Shown: positions 24,444 to 33,677, counted from the first letter of the stretch. The stretch: 64,000 bases of DNA from Virgibacillus litoralis (GCF_017873675.1 NZ_JAGGKK010000016.1:47547-111546); one strand, 5' to 3'. Numbers and translations are program-made. Notes: generated by a model from the sequence alone, not told the origin.

Positions 24444-26732
24444 TTATATGTGGATAACTTCAAATGTTTCCGGTTCTGCCTCTTTAATAAATTTGCAAGG
24501 TTTTTCTGACGTGATCATATGGAGACCATGCATTGCTCTGGTGCAGGCGGTGTAAAAGAGTGCGCGATCTGACTCTCTGGCATAGTGCCCGGCAGAAGCC
24601 TCAGGGATAATAACAGCATCAAATTCGATTCCTTTGGCCAAGTAAATAGGCAGAATAAGCAATCCTTTTTCGAATGAATAAGTCTGCTCTGTTATCTGTC
24701 TGATTAACACTTTATCCTGAAGCTTTTGGTAAAGCTCATTGCTTTCCTTGAATGTTTTGCAAATAATCGCGATTGTTTCATTTCCGTCATGTTGAAGTTT
24801 TTCAATCTCAGCGATTAAGGTGTCGGTTATATTGGATTTATTTTCCAGTGTGATTAATTTAGGTTTGTTGCTGGATCGCTCAAATGATTCGATTTTTGCT
24901 TCACCAGGGGCAAAGGCTTTTGTGAATTCCACGATTTGTTTCGTTGATCGGTAACTTTTTGTAAGGGTAATTCGTTCGTGATTCCGTTCAAGTGTTACAG
25001 GTATCAGCGGATTATCCTCAGTAGCGTACGCGTATATCGCCTGATTAATATCACCCAGTAATGTCAACCTGGTATAAGGAAAAATATGCCTGATATATGC
25101 AAACTGGAATGCTGAATAATCCTGCGCCTCATCAATGAACAGGTGACGGACGGATCGTTCTGAATCGTCACCAAGCAATCTGCCCTTAAAGTAAAGATAT
25201 GGTGTTGCGTCTTCCCAGGTTAAGAACCTCTGCGATAAATTCCCAGCGGTCAGGGTTCGTATTTTTTCCCATTCAGCTGGTGCCTGGTGGGGTTTCCAAT
25301 TACGAAACATCTCACGGTATGTTGCCAGCACATGAACGAAGTCAAAGCGTTTCACCCGTTTTTTAATCTGCGCGAAGTGGCGCTTTACAACTTCTTTACG
25401 AAGGAGTTCTTCTTCCAGGCTTGAATTTTCTTCATCTTCCTGCTGGCTGGAGTGGTATGCCTCTAAATACTCTTCCTTATCCATTAATTCAACCTTTTCC
25501 ATTACCCAGTCCTTGTCCTTTTCCTGCTTTTGGCTTTGTCGTAATTCATGCAACAGCCACGTGGCAACAGCTTCCATTCTGTTTGGAAGAGAAAACTCCT
25601 CCAGTGAATAGAAGTAGTCCGCAATTTGTTCTTTTGATATGAGGACTTCGTGATGTAACGTGATATTTCTAAACTGAATACCGTGATAGTTCAGTTGAGA
25701 GATGTACTCATCCAATAGCGATTTAAAATCCAGGCTTGATTTGTATGTCATGTTCGTTAGACGGTCATCATAATCTTCCTGGTCCATTTCCGTTAATGTA
25801 TATTCCATTTGGGAAAAAGGGGACTCAATTGTGATCCCTTTTTCGATCCGCTTTTCCAAAAAATCATAAAAGGTGGATTGCTGGATATTTTCTTCCCCTA
25901 ATTCAGGAAGTACGTTGGCGACATAACTGGAAAATAACGGGTTCGGTGAAAAGAGCAGTAAATTGTTGGCGTTAAGCTCTTTTCGAAATCGATACATAAG
26001 GTACGCAATTCGCTGCAGGACTGCAGATGTTTTTCCACTCCCGGCAACACCCTGGACAATTAAAAGATTACTCCGTTCATTTCGGATGATTTTATTTTGT
26101 TCCTTTTGGATGGTTGCGACTATACTTTTCATTGTTGTACTTGCGTTGTCTCCCAAAGCCTGCTGGAGAAGCTGGTCACCGATTGTAAGTCCAGTGTCAA
26201 ACATGCTTATAATATTGCTTTGTCTGATAATGAACTGTCTCTTTAATGAAATTTCTCCAGTTATTGTTTCATCCATTGTTTCATATTGCGCCTTCCCGGG
26301 AGCGTAGTCATAATAAAGGCTGGAAATGGGAGCACGCCAATCGTATATAAGGAAGTTTTCTTCCTCCAGATCCATCAGGGAGGAGGTACCAATATAGATT
26401 TTTTCTTTTTCACTTCCCGGACTTTCTATGAAATCAATCCGTCCAAAATAGGGGGAGTCTTTTAGTTTTTTGAGTTTTTTCAGTTCCTTGTCCATGTTCC
26501 CGTGGAGCTGTTCCCGTTCAGTCAGCAACTCGGCCTGTTGTTTAACGCTTGCTTGCGTTTCGATTACATCATCAGGTTCATCGAGGTTAACCGTCACATC
26601 ATCCCAAAAATTCTCGCGAAGATTGATGATTGTATCCTTTAACCCTGCAGATTTTTTATAGATTATTTCCTCTTTGTTGTTAATTTCATTGATAATTTCA
26701 TTGACTCGATGCTGTTCCGCTTCACGGCTCAT
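24444..26732 (-). CDS. helD: HelD-type RNA polymerase recycling ATPase
   Basis: This roughly 762-residue superfamily 1 helicase-like protein has an N-terminal coiled-coil arm (MSREAEQHRVNEIINEINN), a Walker A VQGVAGSGKTSAVL, the HelD-specific EENFLIYDWRAPISSLYYDY, Walker B HLFIDEAQDYSAFQF, LGDINQAIY, and TLTKSYRSTKQIVEFT. HelD binds RNA polymerase and releases stalled complexes. I start it at 26732, where GGTTGGTGG precedes the ATG; the longer in-frame start at 26816 would add 28 residues from AT-rich leader. It is transcribed alone. Confidence 0.88.
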   Translation of the reverse strand: MSREAEQHRVNEIINEINNKEEIIYKKSAGLKDTIINLRENFWDDVTVNLDEPDDVIETQASVKQQAELLTEREQLHGNMDKELKKLKKLKDSPYFGRIDFIESPGSEKEKIYIGTSSLMDLEEENFLIYDWRAPISSLYYDYAPGKAQYETMDETITGEISLKRQFIIRQSNIISMFDTGLTIGDQLLQQALGDNASTTMKSIVATIQKEQNKIIRNERSNLLIVQGVAGSGKTSAVLQRIAYLMYRFRKELNANNLLLFSPNPLFSSYVANVLPELGEENIQQSTFYDFLEKRIEKGITIESPFSQMEYTLTEMDQEDYDDRLTNMTYKSSLDFKSLLDEYISQLNYHGIQFRNITLHHEVLISKEQIADYFYSLEEFSLPNRMEAVATWLLHELRQSQKQEKDKDWVMEKVELMDKEEYLEAYHSSQQEDEENSSLEEELLRKEVVKRHFAQIKKRVKRFDFVHVLATYREMFRNWKPHQAPAEWEKIRTLTAGNLSQRFLTWEDATPYLYFKGRLLGDDSERSVRHLFIDEAQDYSAFQFAYIRHIFPYTRLTLLGDINQAIYAYATEDNPLIPVTLERNHERITLTKSYRSTKQIVEFTKAFAPGEAKIESFERSSNKPKLITLENKSNITDTLIAEIEKLQHDGNETIAIICKTFKESNELYQKLQDKVLIRQITEQTYSFEKGLLILPIYLAKGIEFDAVIIPEASAGHYARESDRALFYTACTRAMHGLHMITSEKPCKFIKEAEPETFEVIHI

Positions 26733-27069
26733 GCCACCAACCCCATTCTTAAAAACTTTTTTATTGACTTTAAATATAACTGATGATATAATATAATTGG
26801 ATATATTTATATTCAATTATACAATCAATGATCATTATATTAGTTTACCATAATTAGCTATGGGCAGCAATAGTTTTTACTGTTGTTGTCTTTTTATTTT
26901 GTATTAAGGTATTTTAGTCTAATTCCATCATTTAGCTTTATCCCGAATTCCTCATTTTATATGCCCCAAAGTAATGAAAAACATCTATACCCTATGAGCT
27001 ATAAATAACAATTACAAATGCTGATCATCTTATTTTTTCAACTAATTTAATAAAAGGGAGGACCCAGAT

Positions 27070-27150
27070 TCTCCTGTCTCTATGAATTGTCTTTTGTCTA
27101 TTGGAAAACATAAATAAGTGTAAATAATTATTTTCCTAGAGACACGGAGA
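27070..27150 (+). promoter_or_regulatory. Inverted repeat in the leader of the C26 amidotransferase gene
   Basis: TCTCCTGTCTC at 27070 faces GAGACACGGAGA at 27139. The right arm ends directly before the AAGGAG ribosome-binding site. It could fold in the mRNA leader or bind a regulator. The rest of the 430-base gap after the helD start is AT-rich with no other clear element. Confidence 0.35.
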
Positions 27151-27163
27151 AGGAGATAATGAA

Positions 27164-27898
27164 ATGAGTCAGTCAATCAAACCCGTTATTGGAATTACCA
27201 GTTCTATTGTCAATCACAATAATATTAAGAGTGTTAATTTGCACGAGAGATTTATTCGTTCTGTAATACAGGCGGGGGGAATCCCAATTATAATTCCAAC
27301 TGGTACAAAAGAAATGCCAGAAGTATGGGTCTCCATTTGTAATGGAATTATTTTAAGCAGTGGAGAGGATGTCGATCCAAATTCTTATCGAGCAAATCCT
27401 GATCCAAGAGTACAAAAGACCAATGAAAAACGTGATAAAACGGAGATAGGGCTTGTGGAACATGCTCTAAAACAGAAAAAGCCGATTCTTGCCACCTGCA
27501 GAGGGGCTACAATGCTAAACGTTGCGTTAGGCGGAACAGTTATACAAGACATAGAATTCAATAATCCAAATGCTATTAATCATTATCAGCAAGCAGCAAG
27601 ACCGGAGCCTACTCATGAAATTCAAATTGAGGGTAATAGTTGGCTTTATGAAATTCTCAATAATTCAACCACCAGAGTTAATAGCACTCATCACCAAGCT
27701 ATTGATGAAATCGCATCTGGTCTTAGAGTTGTAGCGGTTGCTCCAGATGGTGTCATTGAAGCAGTTGAAGGAACAGGCGAATACACCAAACAGTTATTGG
27801 GGATACAATGGCACCCTGAAGAGATGGCTAGTGAGGATCCAAATATGCAAAATTTATTTAAAGCGTTTGTCGGTCAGTGTATAAATACAGTACAGTAA
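27164..27898 (+). CDS. Gamma-glutamyl-gamma-aminobutyrate hydrolase-like amidotransferase (peptidase C26)
   Basis: This 244-residue class I glutamine amidotransferase-like protein has nucleophile Cys in ILATCRGATMLNVALGG, a His-x-Glu pair in GIQWHPEEMA, and the early GITSS and SGGEDVDP-like ILSSGEDVDPNSY segments of the PuuD/YvdE group. These enzymes hydrolyse gamma-glutamyl amides. It starts behind AGAAGGAG. A GGCT-like gene follows after 39 bases, so both may handle gamma-glutamyl compounds. The substrate is inferred from family only. Confidence 0.82.
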   Translation: MSQSIKPVIGITSSIVNHNNIKSVNLHERFIRSVIQAGGIPIIIPTGTKEMPEVWVSICNGIILSSGEDVDPNSYRANPDPRVQKTNEKRDKTEIGLVEHALKQKKPILATCRGATMLNVALGGTVIQDIEFNNPNAINHYQQAARPEPTHEIQIEGNSWLYEILNNSTTRVNSTHHQAIDEIASGLRVVAVAPDGVIEAVEGTGEYTKQLLGIQWHPEEMASEDPNMQNLFKAFVGQCINTVQ

Positions 27899-27937
27899 AG
27901 GTAATAGCTTTTCTAATATTATAAGATTTATAGGGAT

Positions 27938-28579
27938 GTGATTGTGATCGATTGCAGGCTGGAAGATATAAAATATGTGTGGTATGCGAGCTATGGTTCC
28001 AATTTAAGCAGAGATAGATTTTTATGTTACATAAAAGGTGGTAAACCAAAAGGATCTGAAAAAGTTGAGGTTGGGTGTAAAGATAAATCTCTTCCTATAA
28101 AAGAGACGACATATATAATGCGTTATCCTTTATATTTCGCAAAATCATCAAGTCGTTGGCAAAACAAAGGAGTAGCTTTCATCGGATTAAATGAAGATGA
28201 AGAACATCATACATACAGCAGGAAATATTTAATAACAGTAGAGCAATTTATGGATGTAGTAAAACAGGAAAATAACGGTGCTGAACTCGATATAGATTTA
28301 ATTGAAATTATAAAGAATGGATCAAAAACACTAAGAGATTCATGGTATGGAACTATTTTATATTTAGGTGAAGAGGACGGGTACCCAATTTTAACTTTCA
28401 CAGCTTATTGGGACTTAGATGTTCCTTATAATAAACCATCTGAAGAATATCTAAGTATGATAATTAATGGCTTAAAGACAACTTTAGAGCTCGAAGATAC
28501 TGAAGTTTTAAATTATTTAAGTTCAAAACCAGGCGTCGCTGATAATTATAATAGAAACGAAATTGAAGAACTATTGTAG
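27938..28579 (+). CDS. Gamma-glutamylcyclotransferase-like protein
   Basis: This 213-residue protein has WYASYGSNLSRDRFL near the N-terminus, the hallmark loop of the GGCT/AIG2 fold, and KGVAFIGLNEDEE in the middle. GGCT enzymes release 5-oxoproline from gamma-glutamyl compounds; the conserved catalytic Glu cannot be placed with certainty here. The start could be GTG 27938 or GTG 27944, both behind ATAGGGATG. It follows the C26 amidotransferase gene in the same direction, which supports a joint role. Confidence 0.65.
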   Translation: MIVIDCRLEDIKYVWYASYGSNLSRDRFLCYIKGGKPKGSEKVEVGCKDKSLPIKETTYIMRYPLYFAKSSSRWQNKGVAFIGLNEDEEHHTYSRKYLITVEQFMDVVKQENNGAELDIDLIEIIKNGSKTLRDSWYGTILYLGEEDGYPILTFTAYWDLDVPYNKPSEEYLSMIINGLKTTLELEDTEVLNYLSSKPGVADNYNRNEIEELL

Positions 28580-28696
28580 TGATATTTGTGCAGAATTACT
28601 GACTTTATGCAGGACGGACGTCTGTCCAACATTCCAGGTAATAGCAGGATAACATCTTTTTCACTGGGAAAGTTAGGAGTAATGGAGGTGAAAAAG

Positions 28697-28900
28697 TTGG
28701 CTGACGAAAAGAAGAAGAAAACAAAGGAAAATGTAACTACCGAGCTTGGTGGTATGGGGTTGTATGGAACCACTGGCAATGTAGAGGTTGAAGGTTATGA
28801 AATGTCTGGAGATATTGAAAATGCCGGGCAACTTGACAAAGGATTTAATAAAAAGAAGAAAAATATGGGAGCTAAAGCCTCATTGGAAGATTCTCCTTAA
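28697..28900 (+). CDS. Small hydrophilic protein, 67 aa
   Basis: TTG 28697 lies seven bases after GGAGGTG, which makes it a better start than the ATG within that ribosome-binding site. The product is ADEKKKKTKENVTTELGGMG and onward, ending AKASLEDSP. It has no membrane segment and is rich in Lys, Gly and Glu. I do not recognise the family. It is a separate small gene after the GGCT-like gene. Confidence 0.5.
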   Translation: MADEKKKKTKENVTTELGGMGLYGTTGNVEVEGYEMSGDIENAGQLDKGFNKKKKNMGAKASLEDSP

Positions 28901-29128
28901 TTTAGTGGTCAGACAAGAGGGCAAAAAGCTCCTTGTCTGATATCCACCCTGAATAATAGATTTCTCATCTAACAGTTTACGACTTCTCGCGAGCAGTCTT
29001 GTTTGTTGTACTCCGTTTCTGGGTAAAACGTCAATATCATTTGATTTAATATATTATAATCTCGTATTGATTCTTGCCCCTTATGGCCCGGGTGCTTATC
29101 TGTAAAAGGATAGGTGCTTTTTTTATGG
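28901..29128. other. Intergenic region with a hairpin, otherwise empty
   Basis: TCAGACAAG at 28909 pairs with CTTGTCTGA ending at 28940, probably closing the small upstream gene although no T-run follows. I see no gene here. A family A repeat continues from 29129 and an AT-rich leader fills 29276-29403. Confidence 0.4.
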
Positions 29129-29275
29129 GCAGTTAAGAAAGTATAACTACTTTCTTACTGCATAAGTGCAACTAAGGCAATTCGCCCAAAGGCTTGCACT
29201 CCAGAGTATAAGGGGTTCTAAGAAAGCAAAATACGCTTTCATAAGAATCCCTTTAACGAATGCCTAGTTTTCTAA
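29129..29275. repeat. Family A repeat, long form
   Basis: This copy carries the usual first hairpin (GCAGTTAAGAAAGTA with TACTTTCTTACTGC). Hairpin 2 is extended by an extra segment starting CTTGCACTCCAGAGTATAAG. Nearly the same extended form occurs at 47578-47725. Confidence 0.75.
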
Positions 29276-29403
29276 AAATGTTCTTCTAAATATCTTTAAG
29301 TTTATTTCAATATTCACGTGGTAATAAATAATTATGCTGTTGATAGGAGATATTAGTTCTATCATCGTTCACTGCAGAAATTATTGTAATTGGAGGATTC
29401 AAA

Positions 29404-30981
29404 ATGGATAAAAAGAGTAAAGGATCAAGCAAAAGAAAATTAATAGACTATCGAATTTTTGCACCATCTTTACTTATTGTTATCTTAATTACTATACCTT
29501 TTTCGATGTATGAGACGAAATCATTGAATCTGCTGAATAGCATTTTTGAAAAGATTGTGGAAGTGTTCACATGGGGATATATCTGGTATGCAATTATATT
29601 AGTAATTGCAGCCTTATATTTGTCATTTTCTAAGTATGGCAATGTTGTTTTAGGTGATCCGACAGAGAAACCCAGGTTCACATTGTTCGAGTATTCCTCG
29701 ATTTTAATTGCCATGGGTCTTGGATCAACGATTATGCGGACTGGAATGATTCAATGGGCATCTGTTGCAAATGACCCGCCTGCTGGTGTGGGTGCTGGGA
29801 CAACAGAAGCATTAATGTGGGGAAATTCGTACAGTATGTTTCTATGGAGTTTTCAAGTATTTGCCATCTTTGTCATGGCAGCACCTGCAATGGCCTATAT
29901 CCTGCATGTTCGCAAAAAACCATTTATGCGAATATCCGAAGCATGTCGTACTATCTTTGGCGACAAGTTTACTGATGGTGTTGGTGGAAAAGTGCTGGAT
30001 GTAATCTTTCTTGTCAGTATCCTAGCGGGTGCAGCTGTTACCTTAGGACTTGGTGCGCCGATTGTTACCTATAACTTATCAAGTTTATTTAATATAGAGC
30101 TATCGTTTGGTTTAACGCTTGGCGTGACAATTATCTGGGTATTCTTATTCTCGCTGAGTGCTTATTTAGGAATAGAAAGAGGTATTAAACGACTGAGTAC
30201 CTTTAATATGTATCTTGCTGGAGCGTTTGCTTTATTTGTGATTATAGCAGGACCTGGAATATTAATTCTTAATTATTTTACAGACAGTGTTCGATTTTTA
30301 TTATCTAACTATGTTAATATGTCGCTTTACACCAACTCTCTGGATATGGAAGGCAGCTCACATATTGAAAGCTATACCGTGTTTTGGTTTGCTTATAGTG
30401 CAACGTGGGCAATGTTACACAGTGTATTTGCTGCAAAGATATCCCGGGGCAGGACAATAAAAGAAATGATATTAACCTACTTACTTGCGCCAACACTCAT
30501 ATCTTGGGTGGCAACAGGTGTACTTGGAGGTCTTGGCGTACACAGGTATCTGACCGGGGCTGTTCCTGTATTGGAAACAGTAAAGGAGGATTCTATGGCA
30601 GCTATACCACAAATATTGGCTTCATTGCCACTTTCAACTATTGCTATTACAGTGTTTATTATTGTGGCTACCATTTTCCTGACTACGACTCTGGATTCGA
30701 CAACGTACACGATTGCATCGTATACGGGCACAGAAAACATGAGTAAAGCAGAGCCTTCAAGGAGTTTACGAATAATTGTTGCTGCAATCATAACTGTGAT
30801 TGCTTTGATCCTAATGCGGATTGGTGGCTTAGCTCCATTGGAAGTACTTTCGGGTCTAATGGGAATACCAATTATCGTGATACAATTCCTGACAATATAC
30901 GCCGCTAAGAAAATGATGGATGAGGACAAGGCATGGTTAAATAATGTGAGGAAAGATAAATCTATGCAGCAGAATAAATAA
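29404..30981 (+). CDS. BCCT family transporter with an altered substrate box
   Basis: This 525-residue carrier has the 12-helix betaine/choline/carnitine transporter pattern, including GLGSTIMRTGMIQWAS, the glycine-rich AAVTLGLGAPIVTYNLS, and HSVFAAKISRGRTIKEM. In osmolyte BCCTs the segment before ISRGRTI reads roughly YWxWWxxW; here it is FWFAYSATWAM, so most substrate-binding aromatic residues are missing. The protein probably carries something other than glycine betaine or choline. It is transcribed alone behind GGAGG, after a long repeat. Confidence 0.85.
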   Translation: MDKKSKGSSKRKLIDYRIFAPSLLIVILITIPFSMYETKSLNLLNSIFEKIVEVFTWGYIWYAIILVIAALYLSFSKYGNVVLGDPTEKPRFTLFEYSSILIAMGLGSTIMRTGMIQWASVANDPPAGVGAGTTEALMWGNSYSMFLWSFQVFAIFVMAAPAMAYILHVRKKPFMRISEACRTIFGDKFTDGVGGKVLDVIFLVSILAGAAVTLGLGAPIVTYNLSSLFNIELSFGLTLGVTIIWVFLFSLSAYLGIERGIKRLSTFNMYLAGAFALFVIIAGPGILILNYFTDSVRFLLSNYVNMSLYTNSLDMEGSSHIESYTVFWFAYSATWAMLHSVFAAKISRGRTIKEMILTYLLAPTLISWVATGVLGGLGVHRYLTGAVPVLETVKEDSMAAIPQILASLPLSTIAITVFIIVATIFLTTTLDSTTYTIASYTGTENMSKAEPSRSLRIIVAAIITVIALILMRIGGLAPLEVLSGLMGIPIIVIQFLTIYAAKKMMDEDKAWLNNVRKDKSMQQNK

Positions 30982-30987
30982 AGAGTG

Positions 30988-31047
30988 TTAGCAGTTCGGT
31001 TTCGGAGTACAAGCGTTTTGTACCCTTAATTGGGCTGCTTTTTTTGA
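30988..31047 (+). terminator. Nested hairpin terminator of the BCCT gene
   Basis: An inner stem (GTACAAG/TTTGTAC) sits inside AGCAG...CTGCT, followed by seven T. The remaining gap to 31362 holds two direct copies of ATTCAGTTTTCA at 31083 and 31103, and no gene. Confidence 0.55.
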
Positions 31048-31362
31048 TGAGTTTTGAGGTAAATGGTGAAAAAGTAGCCACTATTCAGTTTTCATAGCGA
31101 TCATTCAGTTTTCAGCTTTCCTCGGGCGGAATTTCCACCTGGCGCATTTTTTACTTATGATCAGACTAAGTAATTGATTAAATTTACGTAGTTTGAAATA
31201 ATTGTACTTATGAAAAATAACTTTGTTTCAAAACAGAAGTGAACAACCTTTGAGTTTATCTAGTGTTTACGCTGGTTATAAACAGCCCAAATAGAAAACC
31301 TTAAGCACTTTGCAGAAGAAATATTTCTTCCTCTAAAGGCAATTAGGAAAGGTAGGAAAATA

Positions 31363-32421
31363 ATGCAAAATTATCGTATTGATCAAATTAAGGGAATGGA
31401 GCTTGGTATATATACATTAGGTGACCATTTACCAGACCCTTTAACAGGAGAGAGAATATCTGCTGGACAACGTGTTAATGAAATTATTGAATATGCAAAG
31501 CTTGCTGATCAGGCAGGTATAGATTTTTTTAGTGTTGGTGAAAGTCATCAGGATTACTTTGCAACGCAGGCACATTCTGTTGTATTATCAGCTATTGCCC
31601 AGGCAACAGAGAATATAAAAATATCCAGTTCTTCAACGATTATCAGTACATTAGACCCTGTACGTGTATATGAGGATTTTGCAACAATCGATTTGATTTC
31701 AAAGGGTCGTGCGGAGATTATCGCTGGCCGTGCATCCAGAGTAGGAAACTTTGATTTGTTAGGCTATAGCCTCCGTGATTACGAGGAATTATATGAAGAA
31801 AAGTTTGATTTACTGCTGAAACTGAATGAAGAGGAAGTTGTCAATTGGAGTGGGGAATATCGACCGCCATTAAAGGACGCTAGGGTTATTCCGCGTCCGC
31901 AAAATGGATCAATGCCAATTTGGCGAGCTGTTGGTGGTTCACCTGCCAGTGCCAGAAAAGCTGGTAATGCTGGAGTTGGGATGTTCTTAGCTCATTTAGG
32001 GGGGCCGGTCACTGCATTTAAACGAGCTGTTGATGCCTACCGTCATGCTGCGCAGCGTAGCGGATTTGATCCAGCTGAACTCCCGGTTGCGACTGCTGGT
32101 TTTTTCTATGCAGCAGAGACTTCCCAGCAAGCATTAAAAGATATGTATCCTCATATCAATGAAGGGATGAAGAGAACGAACGGACAAGGATTTCCTAAGC
32201 AGCACTTTGCACAGGGGGTTGATCCACATAATGTCATGAACATCGGCAGTCCCCAAGAAATCATTGAAAAAATTCTCTATCAGCATGAAGTATTTGGTCA
32301 CCAGCGTTATATTGCGCAAATCGATTTTGGTGGTGTTCCCTTCGATCGGTTAATGAAAAATATTGAGCTGATTGGTACAGAAATTTTACCAGCCATTAAA
32401 AAATATACTGCAAAAAAATAG
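31363..32421 (+). CDS. Luciferase-like (LLM class) FMN-dependent monooxygenase
   Basis: This 352-residue TIM-barrel flavin monooxygenase shows the family segments GIDFFSVGESHQDYFATQAH, KISSSSTIISTLDPVRVYEDFATIDLIS, GRAEIIAGRASRVGNFDLLGY and MPIWRAVGGSPASARKAG. It would oxidise an unknown organic substrate with reduced FMN and oxygen. An FMN reductase gene follows after 11 bases, giving a two-component system. The arrangement resembles the paired CE1758/CE1759-type families. The substrate is unknown. Confidence 0.82.
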   Translation: MQNYRIDQIKGMELGIYTLGDHLPDPLTGERISAGQRVNEIIEYAKLADQAGIDFFSVGESHQDYFATQAHSVVLSAIAQATENIKISSSSTIISTLDPVRVYEDFATIDLISKGRAEIIAGRASRVGNFDLLGYSLRDYEELYEEKFDLLLKLNEEEVVNWSGEYRPPLKDARVIPRPQNGSMPIWRAVGGSPASARKAGNAGVGMFLAHLGGPVTAFKRAVDAYRHAAQRSGFDPAELPVATAGFFYAAETSQQALKDMYPHINEGMKRTNGQGFPKQHFAQGVDPHNVMNIGSPQEIIEKILYQHEVFGHQRYIAQIDFGGVPFDRLMKNIELIGTEILPAIKKYTAKK

Positions 32422-32432
32422 GGGGGATGAAT

Positions 32433-32999
32433 ATGAAGATTGTTGGGTTATCTGGTTCAATAGTTGGTTCAAAAACTAGAACAGCTATGGATTACACAAT
32501 GAAAGCACTCGCTGAAAAATATCCGAATGTAGAAGCAACATTAATTGATTTAGCAGAATATAATGTTCAGTTTAGTGATGGACGCAATTATTTGGAATAT
32601 GAGGGCGATACAAAATATATCACACAAACATTGATGGAAGCAGATGCAATAATTATTGGTACACCAATTTTTCAGGCATCCATACCAGCCACATTAAAGA
32701 ATATATTTGATTTACTTCCTGTAAGCGCATTTCTAGACAAAGTTGTCAGTATGCTGGTGACAGCAGGTTCGCCAAAGCATTACTTGATTGCAGAAAACCA
32801 ATTAAAGCCTATTTTAGGTTATATGAAAGCACAAATCGTGCAGACGTATGTATTTATCGAAGAAGAGGATTTCTATCGAAAAGAAATCACCAATGATGAT
32901 GTGTTATTCCGCATTGATCGATTAGTTGAGGATACAGTCGTATTAACAGAAACATATACGAGTATTCGTGAAGCAAAAGAAGCGGAATACGACTTTTAG
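32433..32999 (+). CDS. NAD(P)H-dependent FMN reductase
   Basis: This 188-residue flavodoxin-fold reductase has the phosphate-binding loop GLSGSIVGSKTRTAMDY, then ADAIIIGTPIFQASIPATLKNIFDLLP, and VSMLVTAGSPKHYL. ATG 32433 is chosen because GGGGGG lies six bases upstream; an earlier in-frame ATG at 32427 abuts that site. It supplies reduced FMN to the upstream monooxygenase. The two genes form a compact operon. Confidence 0.82.
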   Translation: MKIVGLSGSIVGSKTRTAMDYTMKALAEKYPNVEATLIDLAEYNVQFSDGRNYLEYEGDTKYITQTLMEADAIIIGTPIFQASIPATLKNIFDLLPVSAFLDKVVSMLVTAGSPKHYLIAENQLKPILGYMKAQIVQTYVFIEEEDFYRKEITNDDVLFRIDRLVEDTVVLTETYTSIREAKEAEYDF

Positions 33000-33021
33000 A
33001 AGAATAAATGCAATTAGAAGT

Positions 33022-33097
33022 GGCCGGGACAAAAGTTTAAAATCCGAACTATGATTCAAATTCATGAATTAGAATTTGAATTAGTTCGGATTATTTT
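33022..33097. repeat. Family C long-hairpin repeat, copy 2
   Basis: AATCCGAACTATGATTCAAA faces GAATTTGAATTAGTTCGGATT (33041-33092) around a short loop, behind GCCGGGACAAAAG. It may also terminate the FMN reductase transcript. Confidence 0.65.
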
Positions 33098-33107
33098 GTG
33101 CTGATTA

Positions 33108-33493
33108 GATATAAACTGCGAACCAACTAAGGGAGTCCTATTGGAAGCATTTAGTGAAGCTTCCTAACGACACAGCTGGAATATACTCGCTTTCCGTGGG
33201 CTCACCACGAGCCTCCTCGCTCGCAAAGAACGCTCCCTGTGGGGTCTCTTAGGATCGCTGTCCCACAGGAGTCTCGCATATTCCAACTGCTAGTTAAGTG
33301 GTATAAAATCTTGTTTTTTATGTTCTAGAGAGCAATACCCAGCGGAGGAAATACACGTAGACTCCTGTGGGAGCTGAGGCCTAGATGAGACTACGCAGCG
33401 ACGTAGGAGCAAGGAGGCTCATCAGCCGCCCACGGAAAGCGAAGTGTATTTCCGGAGCGGTTTACTGCACCCAACTAGTTCGCAGTTTATATC
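33108..33493. mobile_element. Family D non-coding element with terminal inverted repeats
   Basis: The ends read GATATAAACTGCGAAC (33108) and its inverse ending at 33493. Inside, a unit containing TACTCGCTTTCCGTGGGC appears on the left and again inverted on the right (GCCCACGGAAAGCGAAGTGT). The left unit is itself nearly palindromic (GGAATATAC...GCATATTCC). There is no transposase frame, so a MITE-like or other non-autonomous element is likely. Confidence 0.65.
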
Positions 33494-33600
33494 AACTACG
33501 TATTCGTTCAAACCATTGAAAATGAACGATTAAAAAACCTTTCCTGTTATTATTCATCTTTAAAGTTAAAAGTTTTAGTTATGTCCCAGACTGTTTCTTT
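33494..33600. repeat. Flank shared with the second family D copy
   Basis: This stretch (CAACTACGTATTCGTTCAAA onward to TTTAGTTATGTCCCAGACTG) is matched in inverted form by about 63735-63838, directly beside the other family D copy. The repeat unit is therefore longer than the TIR-bounded core. Confidence 0.6.
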
Positions 33601-33677
33601 AATAGCATAAAACATCCAATCTAAGGAATAATATAGATGAATTTTATCGATTAATAAAACAAATGGAGGTTGCTTTT

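Noticed and set aside
33108..33493. Complete insertion sequence
   Set aside because: Inverted ends are present but there is no transposase frame on either strand.
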